Assembly (NCBI GenBank): GCA_001464065.1
Contig: LNDN01000168.1
Span: 1-33,988 of the forward strand
Direction of reading: 5' to 3'
Origin: Acidobacteria bacterium Ga0077522
GTDB taxonomy: Bacteria > Acidobacteriota > Vicinamibacteria > Vicinamibacterales > Vicinamibacteraceae
Length of the DNA: 33,988 nucleotides
Position 1 is the first letter of the stretch. The number at the start of each line of letters is the position of its first letter. The translations under genes were made by a program, and so were the position numbers. This document shows positions 7,579-16,086 of the stretch, piece by piece. The notes under the pieces were generated by a model. It did not search any database. It was not told where the DNA came from and saw only the letters and a list, made by a program, of their open reading frames with translations.

Positions 7579-8997
7579 TCAGCCGACGCGGCGGATGCGC
7601 AGGAAGTTGGCGTCGATGCGCGTCAGGTCGGCGTTGATGCTGACGAAGACGATCGGCTCGCCCGCGCGCAGCACGCCCTGCTCCACGAGGTGCCGCTCGA
7701 CCTCGATGCCGTTGTGGTTGTCGATCAGCGCCGTGTCGATGGCGATGGGCTCGATGCCGCGATGCAGCATCAGGCGGCGCGCCACCCGCTCGTCCGACGT
7801 CACGGCGTAGATCGGTATCGACGGGCGCAGCGCCGACAGCACGCGCGCCGTCTTGCCCTCGCGGGTCACGGCGACGATGGCCTCGGCGTTGCCCGCATGG
7901 GCGAGCGTCACCGCCGCCTCGCACAGCGCGCGATTGTGCGGCACGCCCAGCACGCCGGCATTGAAGGTGGCCCGCGGCCGCGGGTTCAGACTCTCGGCGT
8001 CACGGATGACGGCATCGAGCAGCTTGACCGCCGCCACCGGATACTGCCCGCTCGCGGTCTCGCCGGACAGCATCACGGCATCGACCGAGTCGTCGGCGGC
8101 GTTGGCGGCGTCGCTGACCTCGGCACGGGTCGGCCGCGGGTTGGTGCGCATCGACTCCAGCACCTGGGTGGCGACGATCACCGGGATGCCGGCGCGCTGC
8201 GCCAGCTGGGTGATCACCTTCTGGGCGCGGGGCACGCTGTGCAGCGGCACCTCGTTGCCGAGATCACCGCGCGCCACCATCACGCCGTCGCAGGCACCGA
8301 GCAGCGACTCGAGGTTGACCACCGCCTGCGGACGCTCGATCTTGGCGATGAGGCTCGTCGACTCGGCGCCAGCCGCACGCAGCGCGGCGCGCGTCCGATG
8401 CAGGTCGTCGACCGTCTGCACGAAGCTGAGCGCCACCATGTCGACGCCGATCGAGGCCCCGAACTGGAGGTCGACGATGTCCTTGTCGGTGAGAGCCGAG
8501 GCCGGCAGCTCGACGTCGGGCGCGTTGATGCCCTTGTGCTGGGCCAGTGTCCCGCCGACCAGCACGGTCGTCTCGATGGTCGTCCCATCGGTGCCCTCGA
8601 CGCGCAGTTCCAGGGCACCGTCATCCAGCAGCAGGCGCATGCCGGGGCCGACGGACTTCGCCAGGCCGGCAAACGTCGTGTAGACGTGCCCCTCGACCCC
8701 TTCTTCGTCGCCCGTCGTGATGCGCAGGCGGGAGCCGGCCGGCAGCGGGATGGGCACGCCGCCGACCAGGCGGCCGGTGCGAATCTTGGGCCCGCTCAAG
8801 TCCTGCAGGATCGCCACCTGGCGGCACGCGGCGGCGGCCGCGTCGCGCACCAGCCGCAGCGATTCGGCGTGTTGCTCGTGGCTGCCGTGCGAGAAATTCA
8901 GGCGGAAGATGTCGACCCCGGCAGCGATCAGGGCAGGAACGCCCTCGGGCGTGGCGCTCGACGGACCGAGCGTGGCGATGATGCGGGTCTGGCGCAT
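7579..8997 (-). CDS. pyk: Pyruvate kinase
   Basis: 472-residue glycolytic enzyme converting phosphoenolpyruvate and ADP to pyruvate and ATP. The protein starts TRIIATLGPSS, followed by RLNFSHGSHEQH, the B-domain, the catalytic IAKIERPQAV lysine segment, MVARGDLGNEVP and the ATQVLESM region, then a C-terminal allosteric domain from about residue 350. All core motifs are intact and the length is typical. It is convergent with the SRPBCC gene and divergent from the amidase gene; a -10-like TAGACT (9021-9026, minus) overlaps the amidase candidate -10 on the other strand. No operon partner is evident. Confidence 0.96.
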   Translation of the reverse strand: MRQTRIIATLGPSSATPEGVPALIAAGVDIFRLNFSHGSHEQHAESLRLVRDAAAAACRQVAILQDLSGPKIRTGRLVGGVPIPLPAGSRLRITTGDEEGVEGHVYTTFAGLAKSVGPGMRLLLDDGALELRVEGTDGTTIETTVLVGGTLAQHKGINAPDVELPASALTDKDIVDLQFGASIGVDMVALSFVQTVDDLHRTRAALRAAGAESTSLIAKIERPQAVVNLESLLGACDGVMVARGDLGNEVPLHSVPRAQKVITQLAQRAGIPVIVATQVLESMRTNPRPTRAEVSDAANAADDSVDAVMLSGETASGQYPVAAVKLLDAVIRDAESLNPRPRATFNAGVLGVPHNRALCEAAVTLAHAGNAEAIVAVTREGKTARVLSALRPSIPIYAVTSDERVARRLMLHRGIEPIAIDTALIDNHNGIEVERHLVEQGVLRAGEPIVFVSINADLTRIDANFLRIRRVG

Positions 8998-9049
8998 AGG
9001 GCGAAGGGGACCTCAAGGGCAGTCTACCTTCATGCGATGCTGTCCACAC

Positions 9050-10387
9050 ATGTCGCTTCGTGACACCGCCCGTGACCTGCGCGCCGGCACCGTGCGCGCC
9101 CGTGACCTGGTCGAGGAGGCGATCGCCTGCATCGACCGCTGGCAGCCGGCCACCAACGCCTTCATCGAGGTCGACGTCGCCGAGGCCCGCTACATGGCCG
9201 ATGTCGCCGACAACGAACGGCGCCGGGGCATCGACCGGGGCCTGCTGCACGGCGTGCCGGTGTCGCTCAAGGACCTGCTCGACCAACAGGGCCATGTCAC
9301 CACCGCCGGATCACGGTCGATGACGACCGTGGCGGCCGCAGACGCCCCGGCCGTCGCCCACCTGCGGGCCCACGGCGCGGTGTTCCTCGGCCGCACCAAC
9401 ATGCACGAGTTCGCGATGGGCACGACCAGCGAGGACTCCGGCTTCGGCCCGGTCCGCCATCACCGCGATCCCGGACATTCGGCGGGTGGGTCCAGCGGCG
9501 GGTCGGCGGTGGCCGTGGCCACGGGCATGAGCCATGTGTCGATTGGCTCCGACACGGGCGGCTCGGTGCGCATCCCCTCGGCCGCCTGCGGCCTGGTCGG
9601 ACTCAAGCCGGCCTGGGGCGAGGTGTCACTGACCGGCGTCGTGCCGCTCAGCCCCACCGTGGACTGCGTCGGGCCGCTCGCGCGAGGCGTGGAAGACGCC
9701 TGGTATACGCTGCAGGCCCTGCGCAGCGACAGCGCCCTGCCGCCCTGCCCTGCGGCGCGTCCGCTGCGTGGGTTGCGCATCGGCGTGCTGCGTGACTTCG
9801 GCTGGCGGGCCGTGATGCCCGATATCGGCGCCTGCGTCGCCGACCGGCTCGACGCCCTCGCTGCCGGCGGTGCCTCCCTGCAGGACATGCCGCTGGTCAC
9901 GGCCCCGCTCGTCATCCCGGCGTACGGCACCCTCGTGATCCGCGAGGCCCTCGACTTTCACGCGCCTCGCCTGTCGGCGCACGCCGATCGCTACACGCCG
10001 GCCGTCCGCGGACGCCTGCAGACCGCCGCGCGCCCCTCCGACGACGACTACGCCCGCGCGCACGAGGCCCGCGTGTCGATCGAGGCCGATGTCGCCGGGT
10101 TGCTCACAGCGGTCGACGTCCTGGCGCTGCCCGGGCTCGCCATCACGCCGCCGCCGCTCGGGCAGACCCATGTGATGTGGCCGCACGGCGAGGAACTCAC
10201 GCGGATGGCCATGCTCCGCCTCACCCAGCCCTTCAACCTCTCGCGGCATCCGGCCATCGTCCTGCCCGTCGGCACGACTGCCGAGGGCTGGTCGATCAGC
10301 CTGCAGCTGGTGGGGCGCGACACGCCCTCGCTGGTGGCGGTGGCGCTGGGCATCGAAGCGGCGCTGGGGGGCGCGACGTTCGGGTGA
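9050..10387 (+). CDS. Amidase signature family protein (GatA-like)
   Basis: 445-residue amidase with a complete Ser-cisSer-Lys triad: Lys74 in VSLKDLLD, Ser148 in GHSAGGSSGGSA and Ser172 in GSDTGGSVRIPSA, with spacings close to those of GatA. It is shorter than GatA (about 485) and no gatB or gatC is adjacent, so a stand-alone amidase acting on small amides is more likely than the Glu-tRNA amidotransferase subunit; substrate unknown. I chose ATG 9050; an in-frame ATG at 9032 would add six residues. A candidate -10 (TACCTT, 9025-9030) overlaps the divergent pyk promoter. The stop is followed 15 bp later by the next gene on the same strand. Confidence 0.88.
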   Translation: MSLRDTARDLRAGTVRARDLVEEAIACIDRWQPATNAFIEVDVAEARYMADVADNERRRGIDRGLLHGVPVSLKDLLDQQGHVTTAGSRSMTTVAAADAPAVAHLRAHGAVFLGRTNMHEFAMGTTSEDSGFGPVRHHRDPGHSAGGSSGGSAVAVATGMSHVSIGSDTGGSVRIPSAACGLVGLKPAWGEVSLTGVVPLSPTVDCVGPLARGVEDAWYTLQALRSDSALPPCPAARPLRGLRIGVLRDFGWRAVMPDIGACVADRLDALAAGGASLQDMPLVTAPLVIPAYGTLVIREALDFHAPRLSAHADRYTPAVRGRLQTAARPSDDDYARAHEARVSIEADVAGLLTAVDVLALPGLAITPPPLGQTHVMWPHGEELTRMAMLRLTQPFNLSRHPAIVLPVGTTAEGWSISLQLVGRDTPSLVAVALGIEAALGGATFG

Positions 10388-10390
10388 TGC

Positions 10391-10396
10391 TAGTCT
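10391..10396 (+). promoter_or_regulatory. Candidate -10 element (TAGTCT) of the hydrolase gene
   Basis: TAGTCT ends 6 nt before the ATG at 10403 and begins 3 bp after the amidase stop. No Shine-Dalgarno and no recognisable -35; consistent with leaderless initiation but weak alone. Confidence 0.3.
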
Positions 10397-10402
10397 GGTC
10401 GG

Positions 10403-11437
10403 ATGTTCCGCTGGGCCTTCCATCGCTGGGAGGAAGCCATTCACAACCGCAGCACCGACCGGCTGGTCCGGGAGTTCGACTGGGGCCTCGAGTGGCTCCA
10501 CGACCTGCCGCACACGCCGGATGCGCCTGACACCGACCACCCGGTCGCGTCGCCAGCGGCCACCCTGCAGGCCTACGCGGCCTGGGCCGTCGATCACAGC
10601 GACCAGTTCTTCGCAAGCACCGACGCCCCCGGCTACGACCTCGATCGGCACGGACACCTGCGGTTCCCGAGCGAGATCGTCACGCCGCACGCCGAGAACA
10701 ACATCGTGCATGCGCGGCTCTATCGCGCCCGGGAAGACCGCGGCCGCGCCGTGGTCGTGCTCCCCCAGTGGAACTCGGATGCCGACGGCCATGTGGGCCT
10801 CTGCAAGCTCTTCAACCGGGTCGGCCTGACGGCGCTGCGGCTCAGCAAGCCCTACCACGACTGGCGCAAGCCTCCCGAGCTGCTGCGCGCCGACTACATC
10901 GTGAGCAGCAACGTCGGGCGGACGCTGCAGGTGTGCCGGCAGGCGGTGCTCGACGCGCGCCGGGCCGTAGGATTCCTGCACGCCCAGGGGTACTCGTCGA
11001 TCGGCATCTGCGGCACGAGCCTCGGGTCGTGCCTCTCGATGCTGACGGCCGCCCACGAGCCGCGGATCAAGGCGGCGGCGCTGAACCACATCTCGCCCTA
11101 CTTCGCCGACGTCGTGTGGGAAGGGCTCTCGACGCGTCACGTGCGCCAGGGCCTGGACGGGCACGTGGACGTGGACACGCTGCGGCGCATCTGGGCGCCG
11201 ATCAGCCCGCAGCCGTACCTCGACCGCGTCCGTCACCTGCGAACCCTGCTCGTGTACGCGCAGTACGACCTGACGTTCCCCCTGCGGCTGTCGAAGTCGT
11301 TCGTGCAGGAGTTTCGTGATCGCGGCATCCCGCACCAGCTCGCCGTGCTGCCGTGCGGCCACTACAGCACCGGCAAGGCGCCCTTCAAGTTCCTCGACGG
11401 CTACTGGCTGACGAAGTTCCTGGCCCGCGCGTTGTAG
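10403..11437 (+). CDS. Alpha/beta hydrolase, ABHD18-like
   Basis: 344-residue alpha/beta-hydrolase fold protein. The nucleophile elbow is GTSLGS with Ser206; Asp289 in YAQYDLTFP and His320 in PCGHYSTG complete a plausible catalytic triad at the expected spacing. A long N-terminal region (about 110 residues) rich in Trp and His precedes the core, and the segment VVVLPQWNSDADGH looks like the oxyanion-hole strand. The overall pattern resembles the ABHD18/DUF2048 family, whose substrates are poorly known. No signal peptide, so probably cytoplasmic. It follows the amidase by 15 bp on the same strand and may be co-transcribed or have its own leaderless promoter. Its end is followed by copy 3 of the palindromic repeat. 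Confidence 0.85.
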   Translation: MFRWAFHRWEEAIHNRSTDRLVREFDWGLEWLHDLPHTPDAPDTDHPVASPAATLQAYAAWAVDHSDQFFASTDAPGYDLDRHGHLRFPSEIVTPHAENNIVHARLYRAREDRGRAVVVLPQWNSDADGHVGLCKLFNRVGLTALRLSKPYHDWRKPPELLRADYIVSSNVGRTLQVCRQAVLDARRAVGFLHAQGYSSIGICGTSLGSCLSMLTAAHEPRIKAAALNHISPYFADVVWEGLSTRHVRQGLDGHVDVDTLRRIWAPISPQPYLDRVRHLRTLLVYAQYDLTFPLRLSKSFVQEFRDRGIPHQLAVLPCGHYSTGKAPFKFLDGYWLTKFLARAL

Positions 11438-11450
11438 GGAGGGCCGTCGT

Positions 11451-11478
11451 GACCGTCGACCTGAAGGTCGACGGCTAC
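11451..11478. repeat. Palindromic repeat, copy 3 (28-bp version)
   Basis: Contains the 20-bp core at 11454-11473 and is identical over 28 bp to the reverse complement of 7535-7562. It lies between the 3' ends of two convergent genes; its last bases overlap the TAG stop of the 67-residue membrane protein. Confidence 0.85.
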
Positions 11479-11678
11479 AGGTAGTCGAGCAGGCCGCGCA
11501 CCGCGTTCGCCAGCACGCCGGCCAGGGCCGTCATCAGCGGAGACACGTCGCCCCGGGCCACGGCGTCGGCCACCGTCACCGGTTCGGTGAGCAGCAGCCA
11601 CAGCGTGGCGACAGCGAGCGTCGTCGCAATGGCGAGCACGACGCCCGCGAGGCTGAGCGTGGTCCTCGCGAGACTCAT
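11475..11678 (-). CDS. Small single-pass membrane protein, unknown function
   Basis: 67 residues with one hydrophobic segment at about residues 8-30 (LSLAGVVLAIATTLAVATLW) and an amphipathic C-terminal half. A clear ribosome-binding site GGAAGGA lies about 8 nt before the ATG, which supports a real gene. I do not recognise a family. The stop codon is embedded in the edge of the palindromic repeat. It lies about 100 bp downstream of the M16 peptidase operon on the same strand and could be read from it. Confidence 0.65.
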   Translation of the reverse strand: MSLARTTLSLAGVVLAIATTLAVATLWLLLTEPVTVADAVARGDVSPLMTALAGVLANAVRGLLDYL

Positions 11679-11711
11679 CGGGGCAATCCTTCCACGACGA
11701 GGGGTGAGACG

Positions 11712-11731
11712 AAGCCCGGCCGGGCCGGGTT
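11712..11731 (-). terminator. Weak terminator-like hairpin after the M16 operon
   Basis: AAGCCCGG/CCGGGTT pairing (seven pairs with one bulged G, 5-nt loop), about 47 bp past the stop of the inactive M16 gene. The T-run on the minus strand is poor (TTCGTCT), so it may only partly stop transcription. Confidence 0.3.
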
Positions 11732-11777
11732 CATTCCGTATCCGTCATGGTACCGCCATCCGCGGGCGGGGCGGGGG

Positions 11778-13145
11778 TCAGACGCCAGCCAGCACGTCGT
11801 CCGCCAGTCGATGCTCGGGCGCGCCGAGGCCGACCGCCCCGAGGCCCTTCAGCGACGTGGCGGGCTCACCGACGATGACGGCCTGCATCGCGTCGCCCGT
11901 CAGCCAGCGTTGCGCCAGCGCGGTGACGTCGTCGGCCGTCACGGCCGAGACGCGCTCCGAGAAGCGGTCGAAGGTGTCGGCCGGCAGCTCGTACAACGCC
12001 AGCTGGGCCGCGGCGCGCGAGACCTGTTCGACGGTTTCGAAGCCGCGCGCATAGCCGCGCGTCAGGGCATCCCGCGCGCTCGACAGTTCCTCGTCCGTGA
12101 CCGGACGGCTGCTGCCGAGGGCATCGAGTTCCACCAGGACGTCGTGCAGCGATTCGGCCGTGGCATCGGACTGGATGCTGGCCTGGACCGAGAACGGCCC
12201 CGCCTGACGCAGGAACTGGAACGAGGATCGCGCGCCGTAGGTGACGCCCTTCTCCTCGCGCAGCTTCATGTTGATGCGGCTGACGAACGCACCGCCGAGC
12301 AGCATGTTGGTGACGACGGCGGTGTGGTACTCGGGCGTGCGCCGTGGCAGCGCCACGCGCCCGAGCCGCAACTCCGACTGCGCGGCGCCCTCGCGGGGCA
12401 CGAACAGCAGCCGGCTGCCCTCCGTGGACGACGGGATCGCCGGATCGGCATGGGCGACTCGCGTCTCGTCCGAGAGATGCCGACGCACGAGGCGCACGGC
12501 CTCGCCGTGCGAGATGTCGCCGACGATGATCAGGGTGGCCGGCGTGGTCGCGAGACGCTGATGGAAGCCGCGCACCTCGTCCACCGTGAAGCGCTGCAGC
12601 GACGCCTCCGTGCCGATGCCGGCGCGCCCGTAGGGATGGACACCGTACAGGCGCCGCATGAACAGCAGGTCGGCCAGGGCGGACGCCGAGTGACGCAGCT
12701 GGCGCAGGCGGTTCAACCGCAGGCCCTGCACCCGCGCCATGTCGGAGGCATCGAGTCGCGGACGCTCCGCCATGTCCATGAACAGCTCGATGGCGCGCTC
12801 GCGGTGGGCCGAGAGCGCCAACATCGACAGGACGGTGGCGTCGTGGCCGATGTCGGTGTCGAGTTGCCCGCCGATGCCGGCCAGCGCTTCGTGCAACTCC
12901 GTCATCGTCAGCGACGCGGTGCCCTCGTCGAGCAGATCGGCCGTGAGGGCCGCCAGGCCAGGCGCGGCATCGGTGTCGGCCGACGTCCCCGCGTGCCACA
13001 GCCACAGCAACGACACGAGCGGCAGTTCGTTGCGCTCGACGGTCACCAGGCGCACGCCGGGCGCGAGCTGACTTTCGGCGAGATCGGGAAACCGGATGCC
13101 CGGAGGGGGGTCGGGGATGGGCAGCGTGCGGCGGTCGACGCTCAT
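11778..13145 (-). CDS. M16 family peptidase, non-catalytic partner subunit
   Basis: 455-residue M16B-type protein lacking the zinc site. Where active members have HxxEH, this protein reads GLAALTADLLDEGT, with Ala66, Ala69 and Asp70 in place of His, Glu and His. It keeps the Arg/Tyr-type substrate-binding region KGVTYGARSSFQF. In two-subunit M16B peptidases one protein carries the zinc and the other supplies the R/Y half of the chamber; this is the second type. The ATG at 13145 overlaps the stop of the catalytic subunit (ATGA), so both are made from one message in a fixed ratio. No signal peptide is visible despite a Pro-rich N-terminus, so the location is probably cytoplasmic. Confidence 0.92.
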   Translation of the reverse strand: MSVDRRTLPIPDPPPGIRFPDLAESQLAPGVRLVTVERNELPLVSLLWLWHAGTSADTDAAPGLAALTADLLDEGTASLTMTELHEALAGIGGQLDTDIGHDATVLSMLALSAHRERAIELFMDMAERPRLDASDMARVQGLRLNRLRQLRHSASALADLLFMRRLYGVHPYGRAGIGTEASLQRFTVDEVRGFHQRLATTPATLIIVGDISHGEAVRLVRRHLSDETRVAHADPAIPSSTEGSRLLFVPREGAAQSELRLGRVALPRRTPEYHTAVVTNMLLGGAFVSRINMKLREEKGVTYGARSSFQFLRQAGPFSVQASIQSDATAESLHDVLVELDALGSSRPVTDEELSSARDALTRGYARGFETVEQVSRAAAQLALYELPADTFDRFSERVSAVTADDVTALAQRWLTGDAMQAVIVGEPATSLKGLGAVGLGAPEHRLADDVLAGV

Positions 13146-14419
13146 GCCACCACCGCCGGGGTCGCATCCGACAGGCCGAGGGCGAGTTGCCCGGTCGGCA
13201 CCACGCCGAGCGCGACGAAGGGCTTCGACAACCACGTCGACGCCGCCTGTTGCAGGGCGGCGGGCGTGGCGCGGCCGTAGCGCGCGAGGTCGTCGGCCAC
13301 GAAGCCGGGGTCGTCCCGGTAGATGTTGTAGGCGTTCAGCTGGTCGGACTTTCCGGAGAAGCCGCCGATGGTCTGCAGGCGGTAGATGAAGTGCGCCTCG
13401 GCCTGCACCTGGCTGCGACGCAGTTCGTCCTCCCCCACCGGTGTCTGCCGGATCTCGGCAAGGCTGGCGTGGATGGCCTCGGCGAGACGATCGAGCGTGA
13501 CGCCGGGCGCGGCGGTGGCCACGACCTGGAACATGCCGCAGAGCTCGCGCGACGACTGCACCGCGGTCACCTCGGTCGCGATCTGCTGATCGACGACGAG
13601 GGCGCGGTAGAGGCGGCTGGTCTTGCCGCCGCCGAGGGCGTCCGCGAGCAGATCGAGTTCGGCGTCGCCGTGATTGAACAGCGCCGGCGAGTGCCAGGCG
13701 AGGTAGACACGCGGGAGTTCGACGCGATCCTCGAGGCTCAGGCGCACGTCACCGGCGAGCGTCGGCACGCCGGCCGGCACCGGCGGAGTGTCCGGACCAG
13801 GCGCGATGTCGCCGAAGTACTGCTCGGCGAGGGCGAAGGCGCGATCCGCGGTGATGGCGCCGGCGAGCACCAGCGACGCGTTGCGGGGATGGTAGTAGGT
13901 CCGGAAGAAGCCGTGCACGTCGTCGAGGCCAATCGTCGGCCAGCTGTACGGATGCTCGTGGTCGTAGAGGGCGTCGGCCACGGCGATGCCCGCCAGACCG
14001 TACGGACGATTCTCGTAGTTCTGCCGGCGCTCGTTCAGCACGACATCGCGCTGGTTGTCGAACTTGGCCTGCGTCAGCGCTGGCAGCAGGTGTCCCATCC
14101 GATCGGACTCGAGCCACAGGGCGAGATCGAGCGCCCCGGTGGGCACGACTTCCCAGTAGCTGGTGCGATCGGCACTCGTCGATCCATTGAGCGAGGCACC
14201 GGCGCGCTGCAGCGGCGCGAAGAACCCGTGGTCGTGGTGGGCCGATCCCTCGAACATCAGGTGCTCGAACAGGTGCGCGAACCCCGTGCGGCCGCGCCGC
14301 TCGTTCTTGGAGCCGACGTGATACCAGACGTTGACGGCCACGATCGGCAGATCGTGGTCCTCGTGGACGATCACGTCGAGGCCATTGGCCAGCGTGCGGC
14401 GCGTGAAGGGAATGTGCAT
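13142..14419 (-). CDS. M16 family zinc metallopeptidase, catalytic subunit
   Basis: 425-residue M16B peptidase with an intact inverted zinc motif: His49, Glu52 and His53 in HLFEH, and Glu130 in NERRQNYENRPYG, giving the family spacing HxxEHx76E. The C-terminal half is the second M16 domain. It degrades small proteins or peptides inside a two-domain chamber completed by the downstream inactive subunit. The protein begins MHIPFTRRTLANGL without a signal peptide. The ATG immediately follows the TAG of the DUF3347 gene, and the 3' end overlaps the partner gene. Confidence 0.94.
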   Translation of the reverse strand: MHIPFTRRTLANGLDVIVHEDHDLPIVAVNVWYHVGSKNERRGRTGFAHLFEHLMFEGSAHHDHGFFAPLQRAGASLNGSTSADRTSYWEVVPTGALDLALWLESDRMGHLLPALTQAKFDNQRDVVLNERRQNYENRPYGLAGIAVADALYDHEHPYSWPTIGLDDVHGFFRTYYHPRNASLVLAGAITADRAFALAEQYFGDIAPGPDTPPVPAGVPTLAGDVRLSLEDRVELPRVYLAWHSPALFNHGDAELDLLADALGGGKTSRLYRALVVDQQIATEVTAVQSSRELCGMFQVVATAAPGVTLDRLAEAIHASLAEIRQTPVGEDELRRSQVQAEAHFIYRLQTIGGFSGKSDQLNAYNIYRDDPGFVADDLARYGRATPAALQQAASTWLSKPFVALGVVPTGQLALGLSDATPAVVA

Positions 14420-14908
14420 CTAGAGCTTGCGGGTGCTGCTGCCGCAGGTGGACATGGCCTTGCCGTAGTAGGGATTGGCGATGGCGCCATCGGCCTGCAC
14501 CCACGACTTGTTGACCATCGGACAGAACGCGATGATCTTGCCGGCGACCGGCTGCTTCGTCTTGTCGGCGTAGGCGATGAGCTCGGCACTCAGATCGCCG
14601 AAGGCGGCGCGTGCGGCCTCCATGGTCTTCGCGCCGGCCGTCTTCGCGGCGGCCCCAGCGAGGCTCGCCCCGTCGGCGCCGAGCGCGCCGGCACTCTTCT
14701 GCAGCTGCGCGGCAGCCGCGGCCACCGGGCCGAGGTCGTCGTTCACCAGGGCCGTCTGGATCGCCAGGTACGGCCCGACCACGTCCGCGACGAAGTCGCC
14801 GGCGATCGCTACGGCGGCGGTCGGGTGACCAGATGGGGAGGGGCGTCCTTCCGAGATCGTCACGGACGTCAGGACGAGGGTCGAGATGACAAGCGCGCGG
14901 TTCAGCAT
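14420..14908 (-). CDS. Exported DUF3347 protein (possible metal binding)
   Basis: 162 residues with an N-terminal signal peptide (MLNRALVISTLVLTSVTISEG) and a DUF3347-type domain. The C-terminal signature FCPMVNKSWVQ ... NPYYGKAMSTCG is typical of DUF3347, a domain also found fused to CusB-like efflux adaptors; its paired Cys and Met residues suggest copper or other soft-metal binding, which is inference. The mature protein would be periplasmic. An AGAGGA ribosome-binding site lies about 8 nt before the ATG. It sits 16 bp after mrp and directly before the M16 pair, but no metal-efflux genes are near, so the functional link to its neighbours is unclear. Confidence 0.82.
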   Translation of the reverse strand: MLNRALVISTLVLTSVTISEGRPSPSGHPTAAVAIAGDFVADVVGPYLAIQTALVNDDLGPVAAAAAQLQKSAGALGADGASLAGAAAKTAGAKTMEAARAAFGDLSAELIAYADKTKQPVAGKIIAFCPMVNKSWVQADGAIANPYYGKAMSTCGSSTRKL

Positions 14909-14924
14909 GATCGATTCCTCTGGG

Positions 14925-16004
14925 CTAGGACACGGGGGTGAGCGGAATGGTCTTGAAGGCCTGGATCGACACCTGCGCCGCGACCTGCTCGGCCACCGTG
15001 TTGATGGCCCTGGCCACCACGTGCTCCGGCGCGCTCAGGACGATCGGCATGCCGATGTCGCCGCCGGCACGCACGGGCTCGGCGATGGGCACCGCGCCGA
15101 GGAACGGCACGGTCATCTCGTCGGCCAGTCGCTGCCCGCCGCCCCGCCCGAACAGGTCGGTCTCGTGGCTGCACGACGGGCAGGCGAAGTAGCTCATGTT
15201 CTCGACCAGCCCGAGCACCGGGATGTTGAGCTTGCGGTACATGTTGATGGCACGGCGTGAGTCGGCCACCGACACGGACTGCGGCGTCGTCACCACCACC
15301 GCGCCCGTCACCGCCGTGTGCTGGCTGAGACTCAGCGCGACGTCGCCCGTGCCCGGGGGCATGTCGACGATCAGGTAGTCCAGCGCCGGCCAGGCCACGT
15401 CCTGCAGGAACTGCCGCAGGATGCCGTGCAACATCGGGCCGCGCCAGATCACCGGGTCCGAGTCGCCGGCGAGGAAGCCCATCGAGACCGTCCACAGGCC
15501 GTGCTTCTCGATCGGCACGATCTTCTGGCCGTCGGTCTCGAGCGCCGCCTGCACCCCGAGCATCATCGGCACGTTCGGCCCGTAGATGTCGGCGTCGAGC
15601 AGACCGACCCGGCTGCCGCGCTGCGCCAGGGCCAAGGCCAGGTTGACGGCCATCGTGGTCTTGCCGACGCCGCCCTTGCCTGCCCCCACCGCGATGATGT
15701 TCTTGACGCCCGGCAGGGCCTGACGCTGCCCGAGCACGGCGCCGCTGCTGCGGACGCTGGACGTCATCTCGATGTCGACGCTGGTCACGCCCGCCAGCGC
15801 CGCCACGGCATCGTGGGCCTGCTGCTTCAGCAGGTCCTTGACCGGGCAGGCCGGCGTCGTGAGCTCGATGGCGAACGCCACCCGGCCGTCGTCACCGACG
15901 ACGACGTGCTTCACGAAATCGAGCGCCACGATGTCGCGACGCAGGTCGGGGTCCTGCACCACGCGAAGCGCGTCGAGGACCTGGGCAACGGAAGGAAGGG
16001 TCAC
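14925..16004 (-). CDS. mrp: Mrp/ApbC-type Fe-S cluster carrier ATPase
   Basis: 359 residues. An N-terminal MIP18/DUF59 domain (1 to about 85) is followed by a deviant Walker A P-loop GKGGVGKTT (109-117), the LLDADIYGPN and VDMPPGTGD motifs, and the CxxC pair Cys275/Cys278 that holds a transferable [4Fe-4S] cluster between two subunits. It delivers clusters to apoproteins in the cytoplasm. The start is GTG at 16004; no Shine-Dalgarno precedes it and TAGAAT lies 6 nt upstream, consistent with a leaderless transcript. It heads the operon with the DUF3347 and M16 genes. Confidence 0.95.
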   Translation of the reverse strand: MTLPSVAQVLDALRVVQDPDLRRDIVALDFVKHVVVGDDGRVAFAIELTTPACPVKDLLKQQAHDAVAALAGVTSVDIEMTSSVRSSGAVLGQRQALPGVKNIIAVGAGKGGVGKTTMAVNLALALAQRGSRVGLLDADIYGPNVPMMLGVQAALETDGQKIVPIEKHGLWTVSMGFLAGDSDPVIWRGPMLHGILRQFLQDVAWPALDYLIVDMPPGTGDVALSLSQHTAVTGAVVVTTPQSVSVADSRRAINMYRKLNIPVLGLVENMSYFACPSCSHETDLFGRGGGQRLADEMTVPFLGAVPIAEPVRAGGDIGMPIVLSAPEHVVARAINTVAEQVAAQVSIQAFKTIPLTPVS

Positions 16005-16010
16005 GGATCG

Positions 16011-16016
16011 ATTCTA
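16011..16016 (-). promoter_or_regulatory. Candidate -10 element (TAGAAT) of mrp
   Basis: TAGAAT (five of six to TATAAT) ends 6 nt before the GTG start of mrp. No clear -35 is visible. Placement suggests a leaderless message. Confidence 0.45.
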
Positions 16017-16086
16017 CTGGCCTTCGGCCTCGAGCCTTGGCCCCTGGGACCTGGGGGTACGCCTCGGGCCCTGGAGCGGCCCTGCC

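Noticed and set aside
9037-9063. Eight-residue uORF overlapping the amidase start (MLSTHVAS) placed 6 nt after TACCTT
   Set aside because: Too short to distinguish from chance and without any regulatory structure beside it.
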